Part shown: in pieces, positions 1-6,006 of the stretch
Layout of the letters: every line of letters begins with the position of its first letter
Position numbering within the stretch: the stretch's first letter is position 1
NCBI GenBank assembly: GCA_002322865.1
Contig: DCOH01000037.1
Location: forward strand, 42,478-48,483
DNA length: 6,006 bases
Direction: 5' to 3'
From: Sphingobacterium sp. UBA1575
GTDB taxonomy: Bacteria > Bacteroidota > Bacteroidia > Sphingobacteriales > Sphingobacteriaceae
Program-made: the position numbers and the translations under genes
The notes under the pieces: model-generated
Told to the model about the DNA's origin: nothing
The model's input: the letters and a program-made list of their open reading frames with translations, nothing else
The model's database searches: none

Positions 1-170
1 ACATGAATTGGTACAACATTAAGGATGTTGTTTATGAATTTAACAGTGAAGAACATTTTACAGGTTCTATTGTGCGCAGCCGCAGTTTGCAGGATGTGCT
101 TCATGGAATGGAAAAGATATCGAACCTAAAATTTGAAATTAGAGAAGGGAGGGTGTTCGTAAGAAAGTAG
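1..170 (+). CDS. FecR-family anti-sigma factor, C-terminal end (partial)
   Basis: This is the 3' end of a gene that begins before the window. The frame read from base 3 gives 55 codons and stops with TAG at 168-170. The ATG at base 3 is most likely internal, because the fragment starts in the middle of a domain. It matches the C-terminal domain (DUF4974 type) of Bacteroidota FecR proteins: an aromatic-rich first strand (NWYNIKDVVYEF), then FTGSIVRSRSLQDVLHGM, where S-L-x-x-V-L starts the helix, then a closing strand pair KFEIREGRVFVRK running to the stop. In this family an N-terminal part binds an ECF sigma factor in the cytoplasm, one membrane helix follows, and the periplasmic C-terminus contacts the signalling domain of a TonB-dependent transporter. 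The next gene is a transporter with such a signalling domain, which supports the call. The sigma factor gene and the rest of FecR would lie upstream. The family call rests on a short tail, but the context makes it fairly firm. Confidence 0.82.
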   Translation, partial: MNWYNIKDVVYEFNSEEHFTGSIVRSRSLQDVLHGMEKISNLKFEIREGRVFVRK

Positions 171-187
171 TTGTGAAAGAGAAAGAT

Positions 188-216
188 ACGGAAGGGCGGC
201 CACCCTCCCGTGTTTT
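188..216 (+). terminator. Possible weak intrinsic terminator between fecR-like gene and SusC gene
   Basis: An imperfect hairpin lies 17 bases after the FecR stop codon. The left arm ACGGAAGGG (188-196) pairs with the right arm CCCTCCCGT (203-211) over nine positions with one A-C mismatch, around a six-base loop (197-202). It is followed by GTTTT (212-216), a short and interrupted T-run. The position between the regulatory gene and the transport operon is where a terminator or transcript-processing stem would make sense. The poor T-tract makes full termination uncertain; it may only attenuate read-through or stabilise the 3' end of the upstream transcript. Confidence 0.4.
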
Positions 217-267
217 GCATGGATAAAATCCTTATTAGCAGTAAATTATTTACCCAATACTAATCAA

Positions 268-3200
268 ATGTATTATTTTTTTACTAGAAATCCCTATTCG
301 ACAAAAATAGGACTAAACAAACTTTTGTTAATTATGAAACTGGTTTCGTTGTTGTTACTTGGGACCATGCTACATGTGAGTGCTTCGACCCTCGGTCAGA
401 AGATCAGCATTCGTGCCAAGCAAGCAACCTTACAGGACATTTTACAGGATATTCAAAATCAAACGAATTACGACTTTCTTTATAGCAATAACCAAGTCAG
501 CAACCTGAAAAGGATGGACGTTTTTGTGGAAAATAAAGATCTTAAGGAAGTCTTAAAGAAGGTGTTGACCCCTAATGGACTGGTATTTTTCGTGGAGAAC
601 AATATGGTACTCATTAAAACCCGTACCGAGTTGAGCAGTAATCCTGAATCGATTCAACGAGTTATTGAAGGGTATGTCAAGGATGAACAGGGTCAAGCCA
701 TTACGGGCGCATCGGTATCATTATTGAACAGCAACCTGGCAACAGCCTCCGATGAAAAGGGTTATTTCCGGTTAAGCAGTCCAACAGCATCGGCATCCGT
801 GGTTATCACAGCCATGGGTTATGTAAGCCAGACTATCGAAGTTTCCGGAACTTCTCCCTTGAATATTGTGTTGAAGGAATCCGTTAGTGGCTTAGATGAA
901 GTTGTTGTGGTTGGATATGGCATCCAAAAGAAAGCAAACCTAACAGGCGCGGTCTCTCAGATCAATGCCGAGGATATTGCCTTACGTCCTGAAGCCAATA
1001 TTGCAACTACCCTACAGGGTTTAATGCCTGGATTGAACATACAGATGAATAATGGTGATCCATCCACGACGCCCGACATCAATGTTCGTGGATTTAACTC
1101 CATTAATGGTGGAAATCCATTGGTGTTAATTGATGGAATAGAAGGGAATATCACCCGCGTAAACCCGAATGATATAGAGAGTGTAACGGTTCTTAAAGAT
1201 GCATCTTCGGCCTCTATTTATGGAGCTCGTGGCGCATTTGGTGTTATTTTGATCACTACCAAAACCGGAAAGGCGGGAACAACTTCTGTGACCTATACCA
1301 ATAACTTCGGATGGACTTCCCCAACTGCACGTACGGATTATATTTCCGATCCTTATGTCTATGGAAAAACGGTTGATGCTGCCCTTTTTGGATACAACGG
1401 TTCTTCGTATACCAATTACAATGAAATGGATTGGGAGACGATCAAAATGGTGGCGAATGGAGAAATTGAACCTTTCCATGAACTACAGGCCGATGGATCC
1501 TATAAATTCTTCCATAAATCCAATTGGTGGGATCATATGTTCAAAAAACAGCAGGCCTCTAGCTTCCATAATATTGCTATTTCAGGTGGTACAGAAAAGC
1601 TGAAAGGTTATCTTTCTGGTCGTATATTCGAACGTGAAAGCATCAATAACATTAATAATGATGCCAATATGGATCGCCAGAATCTAAAGGCCAATTTGGT
1701 TTTTACACCTAATTCCTGGTTGGAAATCTCGAACAACATCCAGTTCATCAATGAAAAAGATAAGGATTATGGTGGTTATTCCAATGGTTTTGGAGGTTTG
1801 TGGAGTACGACAACTTGGTATAACCTCATGGCATTTTATCCAATTATGGTAGATGGTGTACCGACTGATATTGGTACAGGTACTGGTGGACAAGGGGGTA
1901 ATGCAGGATTACATTCGGGTAAGACCTGGCGATTGTTCAATAACGAGGAGTTTACCAATACCTTTCGGGTGGTTGCAAAACCTTTAGAAGGCCTACAGAT
2001 CAACTTCGATTATAGCAATAGGATTGAAAACACAGCGCGTAGTTTCCGTTTAAACCCATTTAATTATTTAGCTGGAAACAGGTTGGATTTCCGTACGGTA
2101 GGATTGAACCGATTGACGGAATATAGATGGAAGGACAAGTATAACGCGCTCAACTTATTTGCCACTTATAATAAGACATTTGCCGACAAACATAATTTGA
2201 AATTGTTGGCCGGTTTTAACCAGGAGCAGTTCGATCGGGACCGTGTAGCCACAACTGCTGATGATCTGTTGATCGAAGACCTTTCCAACCTTTCCTTAGC
2301 TACTGTGATGAACAGTATTTCTGGTTCAGCGACTAACTGGGCTATTCAAGGATATTTTGGCCGTTTGAACTATGATTTCGATAATAAATATTTACTGGAA
2401 GTAAATGCCCGTTATGATGGTTCTTCTCGGTTTCCATCCAATAGCCGTTGGGGATTATTCCCATCGGTCTCTGTAGGATGGCAAGTGGACAGAGAGGCCT
2501 TCTGGGAGCCTGTTCGTCATTATGTTTCCTCCTTAAAATTCAGAAGTTCCTATGGTATGTTAGGAAACCAAACCGTAGATGTAAATACCTTCAAGGAATT
2601 GATGAATGTAGGAACTTCGGAATGGTTAAATAACGGTCAACGCTTGATTTTTGCTTCTGTACCGGGGCCATTGCCAAACGTGGTAACTTGGGAGAAAACA
2701 AAAAGTTTCAACATTGGAGCCGACCTAGGTTTCCTGAACAATAAATTATTGCTGAACTTGGATTGGTACCGAAAAAATGTAGAAGGCATGTATCTTCCAG
2801 GCGAACCATTACCGGCTGTTTTTGGAGCCAATGAGCCAAAGGAAAATTATGCCTCCTTGCGAAATGATGGTTATGAAATCGCCATTACTTATCAAGATAA
2901 ATTTGAATTAGCAGGAAGTCCATTGCAGTTTAATGTGACCGCCAATGTAAGTAATTTCAAAGGCATCATTACCCGATACAATAACCCGAATGGTTTATTG
3001 AGCTCGTACAATGAGGGTGAACGTTTGGGAGACATCTGGGGTTACCGAATTGCTGGTCAATTCCAGACAGATGAAGAAGCTTTAGCTTACCAAAATTCTT
3101 TTACAAACCCAGGAAACAGTCTTTCGCAGGTTTACAATGATATCCTCAATGTGATGCAGAATAGCGAGTGGAATCACCTACGTGCTGGAGATATCAAATA

Positions 3201-3837
3201 CCTTGACCTGAATGGCGATGGAAGAATTGACAAAGGTCAGAATACTCTTGCTGACCATGGCGATTTGGAGCGCATCGGGAATTCCATGCCTAAATTTCCA
3301 TTTGGATTGAATTTGGGCATGCGCTGGAAAAGTATCGATATGGGAATAGCCTTAGCTGGAGTAGGTAGTCAAGACTGGTATCCAACCGGTGATCTGTACT
3401 GGGGTCCTTATCAACGTCCTTACCTTTCCTTTATCCGTAAGGATTTGGTAGATAATGCTTGGCGCCCTGATAAAACCGAGAACACCTATCCACAGATTTA
3501 CCGTGGTTATTCATCCCTGCAATCTGGCCGATCATTATATGAGTTGAACGATTATTATTTAACGAATGTTGGATTCTTACGCGTTAAAAACCTGAGCTTG
3601 GGTTATACTTTCCCACAAGCTTGGACCCAAAAAGCAAAAGTGGATAAACTTAGGGTATTCTTTAGCGGTGAAAACTTATTTACCTGGAGTTTCGGGGGCT
3701 TGACCAAGTACTTGGATCCGGAGCAAGCTGGTTCAACGGTGGATTATTCTTCGCCGGCAACAGCGGATGATCGTGGTGATCTGCGTTCCTATCCGATGGG
3801 AAAAACGGTTTCTTTTGGTGTCATGTTAACTCTTTAA
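268..3837 (+). CDS. SusC/RagA-family TonB-dependent outer-membrane transporter with N-terminal STN signalling domain
   Basis: This 1189-residue protein is a ligand-gated outer-membrane barrel that imports oligosaccharides or other large nutrients using TonB/ExbBD energy, paired with the SusD-like lipoprotein encoded next. A signal peptide core lies at residues 23-39 (MKLVSLLLLGTMLHVSA). Domains in order: STN about 45-117; carboxypeptidase-regulatory-like beta-sandwich about 132-203; the SusC-type box DEVVVVGYG at 210-218; plug about 223-335, with VRGFNSINGG, PLVLIDG, IESVTVLKDASSASIYGARG and VILITTKTGK; then the beta-barrel to the C-terminus, including the typical late motifs FLRVKNLSLGYTFP and FFSGENLFTW. 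The STN domain explains why it is longer than plain SusC proteins and marks it as a signal-transducing type that works with a FecR anti-sigma factor, whose end lies just upstream. A calcium-loop-like DLNGDGRID is at 980-988. The last residue is Leu, not the usual terminal aromatic. The start at 268 is the first ATG in the open frame; M23 at base 334 is an alternative that would give a conventional short signal peptide. The substrate is unknown. Confidence 0.96.
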   Translation: MYYFFTRNPYSTKIGLNKLLLIMKLVSLLLLGTMLHVSASTLGQKISIRAKQATLQDILQDIQNQTNYDFLYSNNQVSNLKRMDVFVENKDLKEVLKKVLTPNGLVFFVENNMVLIKTRTELSSNPESIQRVIEGYVKDEQGQAITGASVSLLNSNLATASDEKGYFRLSSPTASASVVITAMGYVSQTIEVSGTSPLNIVLKESVSGLDEVVVVGYGIQKKANLTGAVSQINAEDIALRPEANIATTLQGLMPGLNIQMNNGDPSTTPDINVRGFNSINGGNPLVLIDGIEGNITRVNPNDIESVTVLKDASSASIYGARGAFGVILITTKTGKAGTTSVTYTNNFGWTSPTARTDYISDPYVYGKTVDAALFGYNGSSYTNYNEMDWETIKMVANGEIEPFHELQADGSYKFFHKSNWWDHMFKKQQASSFHNIAISGGTEKLKGYLSGRIFERESINNINNDANMDRQNLKANLVFTPNSWLEISNNIQFINEKDKDYGGYSNGFGGLWSTTTWYNLMAFYPIMVDGVPTDIGTGTGGQGGNAGLHSGKTWRLFNNEEFTNTFRVVAKPLEGLQINFDYSNRIENTARSFRLNPFNYLAGNRLDFRTVGLNRLTEYRWKDKYNALNLFATYNKTFADKHNLKLLAGFNQEQFDRDRVATTADDLLIEDLSNLSLATVMNSISGSATNWAIQGYFGRLNYDFDNKYLLEVNARYDGSSRFPSNSRWGLFPSVSVGWQVDREAFWEPVRHYVSSLKFRSSYGMLGNQTVDVNTFKELMNVGTSEWLNNGQRLIFASVPGPLPNVVTWEKTKSFNIGADLGFLNNKLLLNLDWYRKNVEGMYLPGEPLPAVFGANEPKENYASLRNDGYEIAITYQDKFELAGSPLQFNVTANVSNFKGIITRYNNPNGLLSSYNEGERLGDIWGYRIAGQFQTDEEALAYQNSFTNPGNSLSQVYNDILNVMQNSEWNHLRAGDIKYLDLNGDGRIDKGQNTLADHGDLERIGNSMPKFPFGLNLGMRWKSIDMGIALAGVGSQDWYPTGDLYWGPYQRPYLSFIRKDLVDNAWRPDKTENTYPQIYRGYSSLQSGRSLYELNDYYLTNVGFLRVKNLSLGYTFPQAWTQKAKVDKLRVFFSGENLFTWSFGGLTKYLDPEQAGSTVDYSSPATADDRGDLRSYPMGKTVSFGVMLTL

Positions 3838-3849
3838 GCTGAAAACATC

Positions 3850-5619
3850 ATGAAAAAAATGACGATAAAATATTATATATATGCTGCTGCAAGTGTTTTC
3901 TTGCTGGGATCCTGTAATAAGGATTTCCTAGAGCGGCCATCAGAAGATCAAGTAGAAGCGCCATATTTCTTTAATACGCCAAAGGATTTGGAAGTGGCGA
4001 CCAATGATTTTTATACCATGTTGGCAACCACATCCGTCTATGCGGAAGATGCTAACTCCGATAACTTAATGCCTTTGAACCCTGCCGATAAGATTAAAGG
4101 GAATAGGATTGTTCCTGTTGCCAGCGGTAGTGGGGGCTGGTCTTGGGGGAATCTTCGGAAGATAAATTATTTTCTGGAGAATTTCCATAAAGTAGCCGAT
4201 GAAGGCGCAAAAGCGAGGTATGCAGGGATTGCGCGCTTTTTTAGAGCCTACTTTTATTACGACAAAGTGAAGACTTTTGGCGATGTGCCTTGGTACGGCA
4301 AAGTCTTATCTGCAAAAGATCCAGATCTATTCAAAGGAAGAGATTCCCGTTATTTGGTTATGGATTCCATCATGGCTGACTTGGACTATGCCATTGAGCA
4401 TATTCCCGCGGAGAAACAGGTGAATCTAGTAACCAAGTATACAGCCATGTTATTGAAATCTAGGGTGGCATTATTTGAAGGGACCTTTCGGAAATATCAT
4501 AAACTGGAGGGAGCAGAAAAATTCCTGAACGAAGCAGTTGAAGCTTCCCAAATGTTGATCAATTCATCGGCCTATACCTTATATACGGATGGAGGTGCAG
4601 CCGCGGCTTATAGAAATCTTTTTGCCCGCGATAAACAGGATGCCGTAGAAACCATTTTGGCCGCTGATTATGAATTGGGCCTAAAGGTCCATAGTACGGC
4701 TTATAATTTTACCTCTGCTACTTCAGGTTCTTATGGATTGATGAAGGATGTGGTGAACAGCTACCTGATGAATGATGGTTCCCGTTTTACTGATAAGGCC
4801 AATTATCAGACCTATTCCTATTTTCAGGAGATGCAGAACAGAGATCCGAGGTTGACACAGACTACCGCAGGACCAGATTTTAGGGTCAACGGCGAATCGA
4901 AAAATGAACCTGTAACCTTGAATATCACAACTACTGGTTACCGCCTGATCAAAGCGCTTCCCAATAGAGCGCAATGGGCAACCGGAGCCTCCATATTTGA
5001 TATCATCATTTTCCGCTTTGCGGAGGCATTATTGGTCAATGCGGAAGCGAAAGCAGAGCTTGGAACATTAACCCAAGCAGATTTGGACAATACCATCAAC
5101 AGATTAAGAGCGAGGGTGAGTATGCCTAATTTGAATTTGGCGCAAGCAAATGCCAATCCCGATCCTTATTTGGTACAAATGTATCCGAATGTAGAAAATA
5201 CGGCTAACAAAGGGGTTATTCTTGAAATCAGAAGAGAAAGAAGGATTGAAATGTTCAATGAAGGTTTACGTTGGGATGATTTGATGCGTTGGAAAGAAGG
5301 GAAGAAAGTAACCAAGCCTATGGTCGGGGTTTATTTCTCCGGATTAGGAAGCCATGATTTTACAGGCGATGCCGTTCCAGATGTGTTTTTACATACGGGT
5401 AGTACTTCGGGGGCTCCTTCATCCATCACTTCCTTTATCAATGTGAACCAAAGGACCTTAAGAAATCCATTGACCGGACAACAGAATTCGACATCAGGAA
5501 ATTTAGATCCATTCCCTCAAGGAGGAGTTTTCGATGAAGAAAGGGATTACTTTGCGCCACTGCCTTCCGAGGATTTGATTTTGAATAAAAACCTAGTGCA
5601 AAACCCAGGATGGAAGTAA
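3850..5619 (+). CDS. SusD/RagB-family surface nutrient-binding lipoprotein
   Basis: This 589-residue lipoprotein is the partner of the SusC transporter, binding ligand at the cell surface and closing over the barrel. It starts 12 bases after the SusC stop, so the two are almost certainly co-transcribed; the leader GAAAACATC is A-rich without a clear Shine-Dalgarno site. A lipoprotein signal ends at LLGSC with Cys22, the only cysteine in the protein, followed by NKDFLE as in many SusD proteins. The N-terminal SusD-like region includes the TPR-type helices, with FFRAYFYYDKVKTFGDVPWY at about 130-149 and a following helix MDSIMADLDYAIEHIP (171-186). The C-terminal SusD/RagB region has IIIFRFAEALLVNAEAKAE (385-403), INRLRARVSMP (416-426), the signature EIRRERRIEMFNEGLRWDDL (459-478) continuing into MRW, and the standard ending LVQNPGWK. 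Both N- and C-terminal halves are intact. A degenerate acidic loop DFTGDAVPD occurs at 503-511. Sugar-binding residues cannot be assigned from sequence alone, so the ligand is not predicted. Confidence 0.96.
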   Translation: MKKMTIKYYIYAAASVFLLGSCNKDFLERPSEDQVEAPYFFNTPKDLEVATNDFYTMLATTSVYAEDANSDNLMPLNPADKIKGNRIVPVASGSGGWSWGNLRKINYFLENFHKVADEGAKARYAGIARFFRAYFYYDKVKTFGDVPWYGKVLSAKDPDLFKGRDSRYLVMDSIMADLDYAIEHIPAEKQVNLVTKYTAMLLKSRVALFEGTFRKYHKLEGAEKFLNEAVEASQMLINSSAYTLYTDGGAAAAYRNLFARDKQDAVETILAADYELGLKVHSTAYNFTSATSGSYGLMKDVVNSYLMNDGSRFTDKANYQTYSYFQEMQNRDPRLTQTTAGPDFRVNGESKNEPVTLNITTTGYRLIKALPNRAQWATGASIFDIIIFRFAEALLVNAEAKAELGTLTQADLDNTINRLRARVSMPNLNLAQANANPDPYLVQMYPNVENTANKGVILEIRRERRIEMFNEGLRWDDLMRWKEGKKVTKPMVGVYFSGLGSHDFTGDAVPDVFLHTGSTSGAPSSITSFINVNQRTLRNPLTGQQNSTSGNLDPFPQGGVFDEERDYFAPLPSEDLILNKNLVQNPGWK

Positions 5620-5620
5620 T

Positions 5621-6006
5621 ATGAAAAAGTTTAGTTATTTGTTCGTTTTATTTTTAAGCCTCTCCGTCTTTTTAGGAAAGGTAGAAGCTAAGGCTCCCAA
5701 ATTTCCAATTGGTTATGCCCTGGATTTCCAAAAAATTACCGATGAAAAGATGCAATACATCAAGAGTTTGGGGATCAATTACATTGAACTTGCAGGGATT
5801 GGAGCCATGTTGGAAAAAAATCTACAATCTACTGATGTGGCAAACTCGTGGGCTTCCAAAATGAAAGAAGTTGCGGCCATACTAAAACGAAACAAGATAA
5901 AGGTCTGGTCTATCCACATGCCCTTTAGTGTGCATTTAGACATTTCTCGAACAGATGAAGAAGGAAGATTACGCGTGATGGAAGCGCAAAGGAATGTGCT
6001 ACAGGA
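5621..6006 (+). CDS. Exported sugar phosphate isomerase/epimerase-like TIM-barrel protein, N-terminal part
   Basis: The gene begins with ATG one base after the SusD stop and runs off the window end after 128 complete codons, so it is probably translationally coupled to the SusD gene and belongs to the same operon. Residues 1-23 form a signal peptide: MKK, a hydrophobic core (FSYLFVLFLSLSVFLG), then VEA or AKA as cleavage site, with no lipobox cysteine. The mature part opens with FPIGYALDF (first strand), a helix and SLGINYIELAG (45-59, second strand with Glu56), then a long helix with KMKEVAAILKRNKIKVWSIH and MPF (80-102). This strand-helix rhythm, with the Glu in YIEL and His99-x-Pro at a strand end, is typical of the xylose isomerase-like TIM-barrel (AP endonuclease 2-like) superfamily. 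Members isomerise, epimerise or eliminate sugars, often with a divalent metal. Most of the metal ligands would lie beyond the window. Export to the periplasm argues against a phosphorylated sugar substrate despite the family name. The superfamily call is fairly secure; the reaction is unknown. Confidence 0.75.
   Translation, partial: MKKFSYLFVLFLSLSVFLGKVEAKAPKFPIGYALDFQKITDEKMQYIKSLGINYIELAGIGAMLEKNLQSTDVANSWASKMKEVAAILKRNKIKVWSIHMPFSVHLDISRTDEEGRLRVMEAQRNVLQ

Noticed and set aside
214..281. Possible promoter pieces: TTTG at 214-217 with TAAATTAT at 242-249, or TTTA at 249-252 with TATTTTTT at 274-281.
   Set aside because: The first pair has a 24-base spacer and a poor -7 match. The second matches better but lies partly inside the coding region from 268 and lacks the final G in both boxes. 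In such A/T-rich DNA these matches are expected by chance.
1126..1479. Antisense open frame of 117 codons opposite the SusC plug and early barrel.
   Set aside because: It lies wholly inside a well-supported gene, its translation is low-quality and Ile/Arg/Ser-rich, and it has no recognisable domain or promoter. It is a shadow of the coding strand.
1903..1926. AGLHSGKT in SusC residues 546-553 matches the loose P-loop pattern [AG]-x4-G-K-[ST].
   Set aside because: It lies in a Gly-rich loop (GTGTGGQGGNAG) of an outer-membrane beta-barrel, with no nucleotide-binding fold around it. It is a chance match in a low-complexity loop.
3838..3849. The SusC-SusD gap considered as a site for a terminator or internal promoter.
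   Set aside because: Twelve bases are too few, and no hairpin is visible. It is simply an A-rich translation leader within an operon.
4723..5156. Two overlapping antisense open frames (4723-4974 and 4938-5156) opposite the SusD gene.
   Set aside because: Both lie opposite conserved SusD motifs and show no family features or start signals. They are shadows.
1..6006. Search by eye for mobile element ends, direct repeats, CRISPR-like arrays, tRNA genes or recombination sites.
   Set aside because: None seen. Nearly the whole window is coding, in one direction, with uniform composition and normal operon spacing.

Overview
The window looks like part of a polysaccharide/nutrient utilisation locus (PUL) from a Bacteroidota bacterium. 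The evidence is a tandem SusC-like TonB-dependent transporter and SusD-like lipoprotein, a FecR-type anti-sigma factor tail immediately upstream, and start codons with A-rich leaders rather than strong Shine-Dalgarno sites. Base composition and protein style (long SusC N-terminus, DEVVVVGYG box) fit the Sphingobacteriaceae or a relative such as Sphingobacterium. That placement is an inference and was not tested by a search.

Layout, all on the + strand. Bases 1-170 hold the last 55 codons of a FecR-family anti-sigma factor. Bases 171-267 are a short intergenic region with a G/C-rich imperfect hairpin that may separate the regulatory genes from the transport operon. Bases 268-3837 encode a complete 1189-residue SusC-family outer-membrane transporter carrying an N-terminal STN signalling domain. 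Bases 3850-5619 encode a complete 589-residue SusD-family surface lipoprotein, 12 bases downstream. One base after its stop, at 5621, begins an exported protein resembling the sugar phosphate isomerase/epimerase (xylose isomerase-like TIM barrel) family, cut off by the window end after 128 codons.

How the parts probably work together: the SusD lipoprotein captures a ligand at the cell surface and forms the lid of the SusC barrel, which imports it using TonB energy. The STN domain of SusC can report ligand occupancy to the periplasmic C-terminus of FecR, which would release a partner ECF sigma factor (expected just upstream of the window) to activate the operon. The third gene would act on the imported sugar or glycoside in the periplasm. 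The substrate cannot be read from this sequence.

I found no RNA genes, CRISPR arrays, insertion sequences or long repeats. Most of the window is a well-known type of system. The most informative unusual point is the exported isomerase/epimerase-like protein tightly coupled to the SusC/SusD pair.
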